This document shows, in pieces, positions 1 to 5,510 of a DNA stretch of 5,510 bases. The DNA comes from DASUBV01 sp035763085. Lineage in GTDB: Bacteria; Actinomycetota; Actinomycetes; Streptosporangiales; Streptosporangiaceae. Position numbers and translations under genes: made by a program. The DNA lies in assembly GCA_035763085.1 (NCBI GenBank), contig DASUBV010000392.1, forward strand, positions 1 through 5,510, written 5' to 3'. The notes below the pieces were generated by a model. The model was not told the DNA's origin and made no database searches. It was given only the letters and a program-made list of their open reading frames with translations. The number at the start of each line of letters is the position of its first letter. Positions within the stretch are counted from its first letter, which is position 1.

Positions 1-1
1 C

Positions 2-721
2 TCCGTCATCGGCGGGTTGGCGGCGGTGCTGGCGGCCGGGCTGCCGGCCGCCGCGGCCCTGCCCTACGTGATCGCCTCGGCGATCATCCACGTGGGCTAT
101 GAGCTGGCGCTGTGGAACGCCTACCGGATGGGCGCGTTCAATCAGGCCTATCCGATCGCGCGCGGCATCTCGCCGCTGGTCGTGGCGCTGGGCGCCTACC
201 TGATCGCGGGCGAGCGGCTGTCCGGGCTGCCGCTGGCCGGGGTCCTCATCCTCGCTGCCGGCCTGATGAGCCTGGCCACGTCGTCGGGCAAGCTGGCCCG
301 CAAGGACGCCCCGGCGGTCCTGGCCGCCGTGCTGACCGGGCTGACCATCGCCAGCTACACGATCGTGGACGGCCTCGGCGTCCGGGCCGCGCGCAACCCG
401 CTCGGCTACGCCGGGCTGCTGTTCCTGATGATGGGGCCGGCCATCCCGGTCATCGCCCTGTTCTGCCGCCCGGCGAGCCGGCTCAAGGACCTGGGCGCGG
501 CCGGCCGCGGGCTGCTGGCCGGCGTGCTGTCGATGGTGGCCTACGGCGTGGTGCTGTGGGTGCAGGTGCGCGCCCCGCTGGCCGAGGTAGCGGCGGTCCG
601 GGAGACCAGCGTGGTGTTCGCCGCCCTGATCGGGATGATCTTCCTGCGGGAGAGCTTCGGCACCCGTCGCGTGGCCGCCTCGGTCCTGATCGCCGCGGGC
701 ATCATCATGATTGCCGTTTAA
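2..721 (+). CDS. EamA/DMT-family membrane transporter, C-terminal part (5' end outside window)
   Basis: The frame is open from base 2 to the TAA at 719-721 and shows 239 residues. The start lies upstream; the TTG at 17 is only the first start-like codon inside the window. The protein is almost wholly hydrophobic, with about eight segments separated by short basic loops, as expected for the C-terminal part of a ten-helix drug/metabolite transporter. Two EamA signatures support this. The end of the first EamA repeat is the YPIARG...PLVVALGAYLIAGERLSG stretch (visible residues about 50-75). The end of the second repeat is the RETSVVFAALIGMIFLRESFG stretch (about 200-220). Family members are usually 280-300 residues, so roughly 45-60 residues (the first two helices) are missing. 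The substrate cannot be told; the family exports amino acids, metabolites or drugs across the inner membrane. The gene converges on the minus-strand ATL gene, 86 bases away, so it is not part of that operon. Confidence 0.93.
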   Translation, partial: SVIGGLAAVLAAGLPAAAALPYVIASAIIHVGYELALWNAYRMGAFNQAYPIARGISPLVVALGAYLIAGERLSGLPLAGVLILAAGLMSLATSSGKLARKDAPAVLAAVLTGLTIASYTIVDGLGVRAARNPLGYAGLLFLMMGPAIPVIALFCRPASRLKDLGAAGRGLLAGVLSMVAYGVVLWVQVRAPLAEVAAVRETSVVFAALIGMIFLRESFGTRRVAASVLIAAGIIMIAV

Positions 722-736
722 CGGAACGGACCGCAC

Positions 737-754
737 GCGGCTGGCCCCGGCCGC
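737..754. terminator. GC hairpin in the convergent gap, possible bidirectional terminator
   Basis: The 86-base gap 722-807 separates the stops of the transporter (+) and the ATL gene (-). It contains GCGGCT (737-742), a six-base loop, and GGCCGC (749-754), giving a six-pair stem with one T-G wobble. There is no T tract on either strand, so it is not a classical intrinsic terminator. High-GC actinomycetes often use tract-less hairpins, and position is the main argument. GC-rich sequence forms such stems by chance, so confidence is low. Nothing else is recognisable in the gap. Confidence 0.25.
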
Positions 755-807
755 TCACCAGCCCCTGGCCCCCCAGCGCCGGACTCAGCCCGCTCTGGCT
801 CGCCCGC

Positions 808-1287
808 TCAGCCTGGCCCGGGCTCCCCCGACCAGCGTGCCCGGCGCATGTCCACGCCCGCCGGGCTGCCGTCCGCGGCACGGCGCAGCGGAGTGCGCTC
901 CTCGCGGTAGCTTGCCAGTGCGTCATGCTCATGGCCGGCCAGCAGGGACCCGTTGGCATGCACGACGCGCCACCAGGCCACGCCGCCGCCCCACAGAGTC
1001 ATCACCCGGCCGACCTGCCGTGGCCCGCCCTCGCCCAGGTACTCGGCGATGTCGCCGTAGGACATGACCTTGCCCGGCGGGATGGCCTCCACCACGTCCA
1101 GCACCCGCGCGGCGAAATCGCTCACGTGCTGCCCGGCATCTCGCCCGCGCTGTGCCTTCCCGCGGGCCTGTGCCTTCCCGCCGGTCTGTGCTTGCCCGCG
1201 GGCCGGCTCGGCGCTCTGGGCGCGCTGTCTTCCCTCGTCGCTGCGCTCCTCAGTCCAGGCAGCGCCGCGCCGCTCCGGGCCGCTCAT
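808..1287 (-). CDS. MGMT-family alkyltransferase-like (ATL) DNA-repair protein
   Basis: The recognisable domain covers residues 55-159 of the 159-residue reading. It contains the family opening FAARVLDVVEAIPPGKVMSYGDIA (Tyr77), the winged-helix segment GGPRQVGRVM (Arg90 is the likely arginine finger that flips the damaged base), and AWWRVV (residues 104-109). O6-methylguanine methyltransferases carry PCHRV here with the acceptor cysteine. Here the Cys is Trp105, so this is an ATL protein that binds O6-alkylguanine without repairing it and hands it to nucleotide excision repair. I chose the ATG at 1285-1287 because it overlaps the protease stop (ATGA), indicating translational coupling. No clear Shine-Dalgarno precedes it. 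The alternative is the GTG at 1123-1125, which gives a 105-residue protein starting VSDFAARV, the usual length of an ATL core. The 54 residues in between are basic, low in complexity and contain a hexapeptide repeat. The function is well supported, the start is not. Confidence 0.88.
   Translation of the reverse strand: MSGPERRGAAWTEERSDEGRQRAQSAEPARGQAQTGGKAQARGKAQRGRDAGQHVSDFAARVLDVVEAIPPGKVMSYGDIAEYLGEGGPRQVGRVMTLWGGGVAWWRVVHANGSLLAGHEHDALASYREERTPLRRAADGSPAGVDMRRARWSGEPGPG
1150..1203. repeat. Three tandem 18-bp repeats inside the ATL N-terminal extension
   Basis: Units at 1150-1167, 1168-1185 and 1186-1203 share the form CTGTGCCTTCCCGCGGGC with one to three changes each. Read on the minus strand in the ATL frame, they encode ARGQAQ, TGGKAQ and ARGKAQ. 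The period of 18 keeps the frame, which fits a translated basic repeat, but it would also fit an untranslated leader if the ATL protein starts at 1125. Confidence 0.85.
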
Positions 1288-2810
1288 GCGGGGCCCGTGC
1301 GGCCGGGGCCGCGGCCAGGCGGGCCGGCGTGTCGTCCGGCCGGGGGCCCGGGCCAGGGCAGCCGCGCAGAGAACCCGGACTGCGGGCCGGGCTCGCTGCT
1401 CCCGCCGTGCCCGGGGCCGGAACTGCCGGGTTCGCCGCCCGCGCCGCTGGCCCCACCGGCATAGTCCGTCTGGCCGCTGCCCGGCGCAGCCAGCCCCTGA
1501 GTGCCGGCGGCGTCCCAGCCGACGTACCCGCCGTGCGGCGCGCCGTCGTAGGCGGGCGTGTCCCGCACTGCGGCCAGCCGCCGCATGCAGAGCACGATGA
1601 TCGTCAGGCACAGGGCTGTGAGCAGGCAGTACAGCACTAGCGCGACCACACCGCGCGGCTGCACCGGCGGGGCCGGGATGGCCGTCGGCCCGCCGCCGAA
1701 GTGGCTGCCGGACGCCACGGTGTGGACGGCCTGTCCGTGCGCCTCCAGCCGCCCCGCCGCCACCAGGGCGGCGCCGGCGTCGACCGTGCCGAAGCCAACC
1801 TGCCGGTCATAGCCGCCGGGCGGGCGGTGCCAGGCAGACCTGGTGATGGCGTCCACCACGTCGGCGCCTGGCAGCCGGGGATAACGCGACCGGACCAGCG
1901 CGGCCACGCCCGCGGTCAGCGCGCATGCCGGGCTAGTGCCGCTGACCAGCCAGTACTGCCCGTTGCGGCCGGCCGACGGGACGTTGACGCCCGGCGCGGC
2001 GACCTTGACCGACAGGTTGTCGCTGGAGAACGACGCAGGCTGGAAGTCCTGCCCGACCGCGGCCACACCGAGGACGCCGGGATAGTCGGCGGGGAAGGAG
2101 TAGGGCGCGCTAGCGCGGCCGGCCGCCCCGCCGTCGTTCCCGGAGTTGCCCGAGGATGCGACCACCACGACGTTGTGGCCGTAGGCATACTGCAGGGCCG
2201 CGCGCACCGCGCGGCTCGGCGCACCATAGCCGAGCGACATGCTGATCACGCCGGCCCTGTTCCGGACGGCGAACCTGATGGCCCGGGCGAGCTCGCGCTG
2301 CCCCCGGTTCAGCGACTGGCGCTGATAGGCGGCATAGCCGGGATCGGCCTTGTCAGTGATGACCCGGATGGAGAGGATCTTCGCGAGCGGTGCGACGCCG
2401 AGGATGCCGGCACCGTCACCATGCCCGTGCCCGGCGATCAGCGACGCCATCCAGGTACCGTGCACGCCCCAGTTCGGGTTGTCCGGCCCGGTGTGCACGC
2501 CCGTCAGATCCGGCCCCGTTCGTACCGAGCCGGTCAGGTCAGCGATGCCGCCGTCGACGCCGCTGTCGATCACGGCGACGGTCACCCCGGCGCCCCTGGT
2601 CTGCTCCCACGCCTGCGGGGCATTGACGTCGCTGAGCACCCAGGCCTGCTCGCTGCGGACGCTGTCGGCACGAGCGGGCGCGGCCCGCAGCAGCGCCGGC
2701 CCGCCGAGCAGAGCCGTGAGGGTCACCAGCGCAGCCGCCCCGGCCGTGCAGCGGCGCGTCGCCCTCCGGCCCGGGCGGTGCGCAGCGGGCCGGCCAGCCC
2801 GGCTCAGCAT
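1284..2810 (-). CDS. Mycosin-like S8 (subtilisin) serine protease, secreted and membrane-anchored
   Basis: The 508-residue protein begins with an arginine-rich N-region (RR at 15-16 and 19-20), a hydrophobic core at about 22-42 and a likely signal-peptidase site after ARA (residue 48). The catalytic domain spans about 55-355: Asp82 in VAVIDSGVD, His117 in GVHGTWMASLIAGHG, oxyanion Asn222 in ASSGNSGND, and Ser293 in VSGTSPACA. A transmembrane helix lies at about 387-409, followed by a Gly/Pro/Ser-rich tail of about 100 residues predicted to be cytoplasmic. Signal peptide, protease domain and C-terminal anchor match the mycosin (MycP) layout of type VII secretion proteases, and so does the QAWVLSDVNAPQAW opening. 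The usual Pro of GTSxAxP is Ala297 here. The ATG at 2808-2810 has a good ribosome site (GGGAG, complement of 2818-2822, seven bases upstream) and overlaps the stop of the preceding gene as ATGCTGA. No type VII secretion core gene is visible nearby. The protease class is certain; the type VII role is an inference. Confidence 0.93.
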   Translation of the reverse strand: MLSRAGRPAAHRPGRRATRRCTAGAAALVTLTALLGGPALLRAAPARADSVRSEQAWVLSDVNAPQAWEQTRGAGVTVAVIDSGVDGGIADLTGSVRTGPDLTGVHTGPDNPNWGVHGTWMASLIAGHGHGDGAGILGVAPLAKILSIRVITDKADPGYAAYQRQSLNRGQRELARAIRFAVRNRAGVISMSLGYGAPSRAVRAALQYAYGHNVVVVASSGNSGNDGGAAGRASAPYSFPADYPGVLGVAAVGQDFQPASFSSDNLSVKVAAPGVNVPSAGRNGQYWLVSGTSPACALTAGVAALVRSRYPRLPGADVVDAITRSAWHRPPGGYDRQVGFGTVDAGAALVAAGRLEAHGQAVHTVASGSHFGGGPTAIPAPPVQPRGVVALVLYCLLTALCLTIIVLCMRRLAAVRDTPAYDGAPHGGYVGWDAAGTQGLAAPGSGQTDYAGGASGAGGEPGSSGPGHGGSSEPGPQSGFSARLPWPGPPAGRHAGPPGRGPGRTGPA

Positions 2811-3625
2811 CCAGGCGCTCCCGGGCAGGTCGGGACGGGCGGCTCCTGGCCGAGGACGTTCTCCACGGCCTTGCCCAGCCCGTGATCCAGGCTGCTCATC
2901 TCGTACCGGAGATACGAATCAGCGGCGACATGCACTCGCGGCCGCCCGTCGGCATACCCGGCGGTTGCCAGGATCACGTACGGGCCCGCGTGCGCGTCCC
3001 ACGACAGCTGGCGCTGGGCACTGCTGAAGTGCGCGGCAAGCGTCCCGGACACCGGAGCGGGGCGCACGCTGGCCGGCTGGCCGCCGTGCCGGTCGCTGAT
3101 GAGCTGCTGCTCGGCCGCCGCGGCAGCTCTGCCGTCGCGCAGCACCGCGACGCCGACAGTGACGATCATGCTGCCCGTCGAGTCCACGTACGTGGCCCGC
3201 AGCAGCTCGGTGCAGCCATAGCGATCCAGGATCTGGACGGCGGCACGCCCCGCCCCGTGAGCGCAGCCTGCCTGGCGGGCCACGCCCAGTCGCCTGGCGG
3301 TCAGCGGCAGGCCCCGGGCCGGGGGGAACGCCGCGCCTGGCAGCGTGTAGCCGATGCCGGCCGGGAAGATGCGGCCCTCCGGCAGCGCCCGCCACCGCCG
3401 GGCCAGCTCCCAGGACTCGATCTGGTGCTGCTGAGCCAGGCTGAAATGACGCGGCCTGATCTGCGTGACCACGCCGAAGACCGAGACGGCCAGGCCGCAC
3501 AGCGCCAGGATGAGCCCGGCCAGCGGCACCACCCGGCGGCTGCCCGGCGGCGGCGCTGCCGCCCGCTTCGGCGGCAGCGCAGGCCGGGACCCGTCACTGC
3601 TGTCGGGGCCGGGCTGCACTACCAC
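2804..3625 (-). CDS. Unrecognised single-pass membrane protein coupled to the protease gene
   Basis: I do not recognise a named family. The 273-residue reading has a short Pro/Arg-rich cytoplasmic N-terminus (1-31), one strong transmembrane helix at about 32-55 and a mixed-composition domain of about 215 residues predicted to lie outside the membrane. That domain has cysteines at 121, 138, 267 and 273, which could form disulfides, and a segment DSTGSMIVTVGVAVLRDG (148-165) that looks like a beta hairpin. The frame has no in-frame ATG. It follows an upstream in-frame TAA, so the start is the GTG at 3623-3625 or the GTG two codons later at 3617-3619; neither has a convincing ribosome site. The stop (2804-2806) overlaps the protease start by seven bases, so the two are almost surely made together. 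A partner, substrate or regulator of the protease is the simplest guess, from position only. Confidence 0.75.
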   Translation of the reverse strand: MVVQPGPDSSDGSRPALPPKRAAAPPPGSRRVVPLAGLILALCGLAVSVFGVVTQIRPRHFSLAQQHQIESWELARRWRALPEGRIFPAGIGYTLPGAAFPPARGLPLTARRLGVARQAGCAHGAGRAAVQILDRYGCTELLRATYVDSTGSMIVTVGVAVLRDGRAAAAAEQQLISDRHGGQPASVRPAPVSGTLAAHFSSAQRQLSWDAHAGPYVILATAGYADGRPRVHVAADSYLRYEMSSLDHGLGKAVENVLGQEPPVPTCPGAPGC

Positions 3626-3699
3626 ACCGGAATCGTACGGCCTGAGCCGGCCGCGCGGGCTGCACCTGCGCCCGCTGTCGTCATTACCGGGGCCTTACC

Positions 3700-3715
3700 G
3701 GGCCGGTTCCGGCCC
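3700..3715. terminator. 16-bp GC palindrome after moeZ, possible terminator or attenuator
   Basis: The 99-base gap 3626-3724 between moeZ and the next minus-strand gene contains GGGCCGGTTCCGGCCC, a perfect inverted repeat with seven-base arms about a TT centre. As RNA it would form at least a six-pair stem with a four-base loop, starting 10 bases after the moeZ stop. No T tract follows. Next to it are two near-identical tandem copies, TTACCGGGGCC (3684-3694) and TTACCGGGCC (3695-3704), the second overlapping the palindrome. The placement suggests partial termination or mRNA-end protection between moeZ and the downstream genes. Confidence 0.35.
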
Positions 3716-3724
3716 TGGCCGGCG

Positions 3725-4903
3725 CTAGTAGGTCGGCAGCGACGGATCCACCTGATTCACCCACGCGAGCACGCCGCCGCCGACGTGAACCGCGTCGGAG
3801 AAGCCGGCGTTCTTGACCACGGCCAGGCACTCGGCGCTGCGCGCGCCGCTCTTGCAGTGCAGCACGACCCGCTTGTCCTGGGGCAGCCGCTCCAGGGCCG
3901 CGCCGGTCAGGAACTGGTCCTTGGGGATCAGCGTGGCGCCCGGGATGGAGACGATCTCGTACTCGTTCGGCTCCCGCACGTCCACCAGGAAGATGTTGTC
4001 GCCGTCGTCCAGCATCCGCTTCAGCTCGGTCGCCGTGATGGTCGACCCGGAAGCGGCCTGCTGCGCATCGGCGGAGACCGTGCCGCAGAACGCCTCGTAG
4101 TCGATCAGGCCGGTGATCGTCGGGTTCTTCCCGCAGATCGCGCACTCGGGGTCCTTGCGGACGCGCACGCTGCGGTAGCTCATCTCCAGGGCGTCGTAAA
4201 TCATCAGGCGCCCGACCAGCGGCTCGCCGATCCCGGTGATGACCTTGATTGCCTCGTTGACCTGGATCGACCCGATCGACGAGCACAGCACGCCCAGGAC
4301 GCCGCCCTCGGCGCACGACGGGACCATGCCCGGCGGCGGCGGCTCGGGGTACAGGCACCGGTAGCAGGGGCCGTGCTCGGCCCAGAAGAGGGACGCCTGG
4401 CCGTCGAAGCGGTAGATCGAGCCCCAGACGTAGGGCTTGCCGAGCAGCACGCAGGCATCGTTGACCAGGTACCGGGTGGCAAAGTTGTCCGTACCGTCAA
4501 TAATCAGGTCATACTGCTCGAAGATCTGCAGCGCATTGTCAGAGTCGAGCTGCTCCTCGTGCAGGACCACGGTCACGTACGGGTTGATCTCGGCGATGCT
4601 GTCGCGGGCCGACTGCGCCTTGGGCCGGCCGATATCGGACTGGCCGTGGATGACCTGGCGCTGCAAGTTGGACTCGTCCACCACGTCGAAATCGATGATG
4701 CCGAGGGTTCCGACTCCCGCTGCCGCCAGGTAGAGCAGGGCAGGCGCGCCCAGGCCACCCGCGCCGACGCAGAGCACCTTGGCATTCTTCAGCCGCTTCT
4801 GACCGGCCATGCCGACCTCGGGGATGATCAGGTGCCGCGAGTACCGCTTGACCTCATCAACGCTCAGGTCAGCGGCCGGCTCGACTAGTGGTGGCAGTGA
4901 CAC
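3725..4903 (-). CDS. moeZ: MoeZ, adenylyltransferase/sulfurtransferase (ThiF/MoeB domain plus rhodanese)
   Basis: This 392-residue protein has the full two-domain actinobacterial MoeZ form. The ThiF/MoeB domain (about 15-250) shows the opening YSRHLIIPEVG, the nucleotide loop GAGGLGAP (47-54), the DFDVVDESNLQRQ motif (71-83), DGTDNFATRY with Asp136, and two zinc-binding CxxC pairs (Cys180/183 and Cys254/257). The rhodanese domain (about 288-390) has the active loop HCKSGARS with Cys350. The enzyme adenylates the C-terminal Gly-Gly of small sulfur-carrier proteins and then transfers sulfur to form thiocarboxylates. These feed molybdopterin (MoaD), cysteine (CysO) and thiamine (ThiS) synthesis, and some thio-containing natural products. 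The start is the GTG at 4901-4903, seven bases after GGAG (complement of 4911-4914). It is the first gene of the minus-strand block, with its own divergent promoter region. All key residues are present and the length is normal. No carrier-protein gene is in the window. Confidence 0.97.
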   Translation of the reverse strand: MSLPPLVEPAADLSVDEVKRYSRHLIIPEVGMAGQKRLKNAKVLCVGAGGLGAPALLYLAAAGVGTLGIIDFDVVDESNLQRQVIHGQSDIGRPKAQSARDSIAEINPYVTVVLHEEQLDSDNALQIFEQYDLIIDGTDNFATRYLVNDACVLLGKPYVWGSIYRFDGQASLFWAEHGPCYRCLYPEPPPPGMVPSCAEGGVLGVLCSSIGSIQVNEAIKVITGIGEPLVGRLMIYDALEMSYRSVRVRKDPECAICGKNPTITGLIDYEAFCGTVSADAQQAASGSTITATELKRMLDDGDNIFLVDVREPNEYEIVSIPGATLIPKDQFLTGAALERLPQDKRVVLHCKSGARSAECLAVVKNAGFSDAVHVGGGVLAWVNQVDPSLPTY

Positions 4904-5016
4904 TGCGATTCTCCATCGCTATAGGCAACGTCAGTATGGGTGAACCAGCGCGGCGGCTCAGGCATTCCAGCACAGGTCATGCCCGGAATGTCACTGACGC
5001 GGGGTAGGACGGTGCC
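4904..5016. promoter_or_regulatory. Divergent promoter region between moeZ and the rightward gene
   Basis: These 113 bases separate two genes read in opposite directions, so they must hold a promoter for each. They are less GC-rich near moeZ. On the minus strand, CATACT (complement of 4933-4938) is a fair -10 match. It would start transcription near 4926, leaving a leader of about 23 bases that includes the GGAG of moeZ. No good -35 sits at the right distance. CATTCC (4963-4968) and GGAATG (4985-4990) form an inverted repeat with a 16-base spacer that could be an operator or chance. No -10 could be named for the rightward gene. Its ribosome site is AGGA at 5006-5009, seven bases before the ATG. 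Confidence 0.45.
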
Positions 5017-5510
5017 ATGACGACGCCTCGCCCTCAGTTATCAGGACACCCCGCCAGCATGCCAGCCAGGCCGGCCCTGCATGAGCCGGACCCGCTCAGG
5101 CCGGGCCTGCACGAGCCGGACCTGCACGAGCCCGGCGGGTACCCGGCCAGGGTGCCGGTCCTGCCGCCGTTTCCGCGTCAGCCGGCCCGGCTGCGCCCGC
5201 TGCCTGATGTGGTCGCCGTCCGCCGGATGCCGCTGCCCGACTCGGCTCCGCCCTACGACGACCAGCCGGCAGGCTGCCGGCCTGCCAGCTCCAGGGCAGC
5301 GGAGCCCCGGCCGTCCAGGGCCGCGCAGGCCGGCCCGCGGCCAGACCCGCCCGAGCGGGCCCGCCGGGAGCGCCCTGGCCGGCCGCAAGCGAGACCTGAC
5401 CAGGTCGCTCCGGAGCAGGCCGGGGCACAGCACGTCGCACCCGACGGCGCCGGGCCAGAGCAGGCCAGGACGGAGCAGGCCGGGCCAGAGGGGGCGAGGC
5501 CGCGGGCCGG
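5017..5510 (+). CDS. Proline/arginine-rich hypothetical protein, N-terminal part (3' end outside window)
   Basis: From the ATG at 5017 the frame is open to the window edge: 164 codons plus two bases, without a stop. AGGA at 5006-5009 is well placed as ribosome site; an in-frame ATG at 5059 is an alternative start. The visible part is rich in Pro, Arg, Ala and Gln, has no membrane segment or signal peptide and looks disordered. Residues 21-40 carry LHEPD-type repeats and the end carries EQAG-type repeats. The most characteristic stretch is VRRMPLPDSAPPYDDQPAG at residues about 68-86. A short LPxxxPPYDD motif in a disordered N-terminus resembles, from memory, actinobacterial Rv3235-family proteins, whose folded C-terminal domain would lie beyond the window. 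This is a tentative likeness, not an identification. Minus-strand frames opposite this region are shadows. Confidence 0.6.
   Translation, partial: MTTPRPQLSGHPASMPARPALHEPDPLRPGLHEPDLHEPGGYPARVPVLPPFPRQPARLRPLPDVVAVRRMPLPDSAPPYDDQPAGCRPASSRAAEPRPSRAAQAGPRPDPPERARRERPGRPQARPDQVAPEQAGAQHVAPDGAGPEQARTEQAGPEGARPRA
5077..5136 (+). repeat. 15-bp in-frame repeats encoding LHEP(D/G)
   Basis: Three close copies of CTGCACGAGCCGGAC lie at 5077-5091, 5107-5121 and 5122-5136, with a diverged unit (PLRPG) at 5092-5106. The period of 15 keeps the rightward frame, encoding LHEPD, LHEPD and LHEPG. Confidence 0.75.
5449..5490 (+). repeat. 12-bp direct repeat in the proline-rich gene
   Basis: GCCGGGCCAGAG occurs at 5449-5460 and again at 5479-5490, a 30-base period in frame. 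The copies encode AGPE, within an EQA-rich stretch (EQA at 5413, 5458 and 5473). This indicates that the tail of the disordered region grew by in-frame duplication. Confidence 0.6.

Noticed and set aside
112..1464. A 450-codon plus-strand frame running from the transporter gene into the protease tail
   Set aside because: It crosses a convergent gene boundary, overlaps the real transporter in another frame and is Pro/Arg/Gly-rich without recognisable domains, so it is a GC-bias shadow.
1288..1611. Upstream extension of the ATL frame into the protease gene
   Set aside because: It would overlap the protease tail by over 300 bases in another frame and has the low-complexity look of a shadow. The ATGA-coupled start is more credible.
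1701..2885. A 394-codon plus-strand frame opposite the protease
   Set aside because: It is antisense to a protease with a complete catalytic triad and shows only shadow-type composition.
2882..4888. A 668-codon plus-strand open frame opposite moeZ and the membrane-protein gene
   Set aside because: The frame lies antisense to moeZ, whose motifs are unambiguous. Its composition is typical of the mirror image of GC-biased codons, and no domain is visible.
4894..4904. Palindrome CAGTGACACTG at the moeZ start codon
   Set aside because: It is short, has an odd centre and lies in coding sequence. A partial match near 4991 is too short to call a paired operator site.
5041..5440. Two minus-strand frames of 130 and 114 codons at the right end
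   Set aside because: They lie opposite the rightward frame, which has a better ribosome site and in-frame repeats. They have no motif and reflect the repeats read backward.

Overview
The window is very GC-rich DNA with strong G/C preference at third codon positions, GTG starts and overlapping stop/start codons. This, with the protein types (MoeZ, a mycosin-like subtilase, an alkyltransferase-like protein), points to a chromosomal locus of a high-GC actinomycete. The exact order cannot be set from the sequence. There are no tRNA or rRNA genes, insertion sequences, phage genes or CRISPR arrays.

Layout: the left edge (2-721, +) holds the last ~240 codons of an EamA/DMT-type membrane transporter that begins outside the window. 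It converges on a minus-strand block of four genes, read right to left: moeZ (4903-3725), an unrecognised single-pass membrane protein (3625-2804), a secreted and membrane-anchored subtilisin-like protease of the mycosin type (2810-1284), and an MGMT-family alkyltransferase-like (ATL) DNA-repair protein (1287-808). The last three are tightly packed: the protease ATG overlaps the preceding stop (ATGCTGA) and the ATL ATG overlaps the protease stop (ATGA). A 99-base gap containing a strong GC palindrome separates moeZ from them. Divergent from moeZ, a proline-rich open frame starts at 5017 (+) and runs off the right edge without a stop.

How the genes may work together: MoeZ activates small sulfur-carrier proteins in the cytoplasm, and the ATL protein flags O6-alkylguanine lesions for nucleotide excision repair. 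From memory, moeZ and an ATL gene are also close neighbours in mycobacteria (Rv3206c and Rv3204), so the outer genes look like conserved housekeeping context. The membrane protein and the mycosin-like protease between them form a translationally coupled pair predicted to act on the outer face of the membrane. No type VII secretion core gene (EccB/C/D/E, ESX/WXG100) is visible, so this protease looks like an orphan.

Nothing here proves a new system. The points most worth a second look are the orphan protease with its uncharacterised partner, its altered serine-site motif, and the repeat-bearing N-terminal extension of the ATL protein.
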